This document shows, piece after piece, positions 6,514 through 7,273 of a stretch of DNA of 7,273 nucleotides. Position numbers and translations under genes: made by a program. The DNA is taken from contig JBGSKV010000100.1 in NCBI GenBank assembly GCA_041740975.1, positions 1-7,273 on the forward strand, in the 5' to 3' direction. The notes beneath the pieces were generated by a model. That model saw only the letters and a program-made list of their open reading frames with translations. It was not told where the DNA came from and made no database searches. Every line of letters begins with the position of its first letter. Within the stretch, counting starts at the first letter, position 1. Source of the DNA: JBGSKV01 sp041740975 (GTDB lineage Bacteria > Bdellovibrionota_B > Oligoflexia > Oligoflexales > JALZUQ01).

Positions 6514-7273
6514 ATGGTAGCCGAGTCTAAACATTCCAAAATTTATGATGCCATTGTGGTTGGTGCAGGGCCGGCGGGAAGTTGCGCTGCCGCTTATCTC
6601 GCAAACCAAGGCTTGGATATACTGGTCATCGAAAAGCAAAAATTTCCCCGTTTTGTCATTGGCGAAAGTCTTTTGCCGCAATGTATGGTGGCGCTGGAAA
6701 AAGCTGGCCTCCTTCCCGCCGTCCAAAAGGCCGGATTTCAAGTGAAAGACGGTGCGCTTTTTGAAATGGGCGATACGACTTCGACCATACATTTCGAGGA
6801 AAAGTTTTCGGAAGGTCCATACTCCACATTCCAAGTGATTCGATCTGAGTTTGATCATTTTCTCATTAAGGAAGCTGAAAGATTTGGAGCAGAGGTGCGT
6901 TTTGAAACTGAGCTTCGCGCGATTCGCTTCCTTGACGTGTGTGAACTCGATATTTTTGATGATAAAACGCAGTCCTGCGAAACAGTCCGCGGCAGATTTG
7001 TTTTTGACGCCAGCGGCTACGGCAAAACTTTGCCTCGCCTACTCAACCTTTCCAAACCAGCTGATTTTCCTGTGCGGAGCGCGTCTTTTACCCACGTTAG
7101 AAATGATTTGCGGGATGAAACAGTAGACGACAAAAAAATCCTCATCGCCATTCATCCTGAAGTACGCGACGTTTGGTATTGGTTGATTCCATTCACGAAT
7201 AACATTGCATCAGCCGGAGTCATTTACCCACCGCACCTGGCTGAAACATTTGCGACTCCAAATGATGCCTGGG
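6514..7273 (+). CDS. FAD-dependent oxidoreductase, flavin-halogenase-like (N-terminal part, cut by window edge)
   Basis: The frame is open from the ATG to the right edge (about 253 codons). Numbering from this ATG, IYDAIVVGAGPAGSCAAAYL (10-29) is the dinucleotide-binding GxGxxG fold, followed by IEKQKFPRFVIGESLLP (39-55). The GESLLP form is typical of halogenases acting on carrier-bound or phenolic substrates. GFQVKDGALF (74-83) matches the 'GFxxKxGAxF' segment whose Lys (here Lys78) I recall as the catalytic lysine. VFDASGYG is the second FAD motif. WYWLIP (221-226) fits the WxWxIP halogenase signature. The family also contains non-halogenating dehydrogenases and reductases found in aryl-polyene and resorcinol clusters, so halogenation is not assured. 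An in-frame ATG at 6481 would add 11 Lys/Thr-rich residues. I prefer 6514 because of its ribosome binding site and because family members begin shortly before the FAD motif. The divergent PPTase supports a specialised-metabolism role. Confidence 0.8.
   Translation, partial: MVAESKHSKIYDAIVVGAGPAGSCAAAYLANQGLDILVIEKQKFPRFVIGESLLPQCMVALEKAGLLPAVQKAGFQVKDGALFEMGDTTSTIHFEEKFSEGPYSTFQVIRSEFDHFLIKEAERFGAEVRFETELRAIRFLDVCELDIFDDKTQSCETVRGRFVFDASGYGKTLPRLLNLSKPADFPVRSASFTHVRNDLRDETVDDKKILIAIHPEVRDVWYWLIPFTNNIASAGVIYPPHLAETFATPNDAW

Noticed and set aside
6466..6858. Open frame of 130 codons on the minus strand
   Set aside because: It is antisense to the flavoenzyme, whose FAD and halogenase motifs establish the coding strand.

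Overview
The window looks like chromosomal DNA of a Gram-negative bacterium with a KDO-type lipopolysaccharide outer membrane. The reasons are a clear kdsB, a lipoprotein, and a large signal-peptide protein with a C-terminal beta-barrel. By eye the base composition is moderate (mid-40s % GC). The gene style would fit Bdellovibrionota or another deltaproteobacteria-like lineage, but nothing in the sequence proves this. I see no tRNA, rRNA, CRISPR array, insertion sequence or phage gene.

Left block, minus strand (positions 1-1819). An ECF-sigma-like protein of 141 residues is followed 16 bp later by a single-pass membrane protein with the layout of a transmembrane anti-sigma factor. The sigma-like partner has lost most of the basic residues expected in region 4. 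After a 217-bp gap containing a strong bulged hairpin comes the start of a lipoprotein gene. Its product has a signal peptide, an LPAC lipobox and a long Asn/Pro/Gly/Thr-rich stretch that runs off the left edge.

Central block, plus strand (2012-5795). kdsB (CMP-KDO synthetase) overlaps the next gene by 14 bp. That gene is best started at a GTG with a strong Shine-Dalgarno sequence lying inside the kdsB reading frame. It encodes about 1014 residues: signal peptide, a gluzincin-type metalloprotease domain (HEYVH plus a downstream Glu), a beta-rich middle region and a C-terminal outer-membrane barrel. The two genes are probably translationally coupled, linking LPS precursor synthesis to an envelope protein of unknown role.

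Right block (5758-7273). An EntD/Sfp-like phosphopantetheinyl transferase on the minus strand overlaps the tail of the barrel gene by 38 bp. Divergent from it is a FAD-dependent oxidoreductase with flavin-halogenase hallmarks (GESLLP, GFxxKxG, WxWxIP), cut by the right edge. A carrier-protein-activating enzyme beside a halogenase-family flavoenzyme suggests the edge of a polyketide, aryl-polyene or nonribosomal-peptide type cluster continuing to the right.
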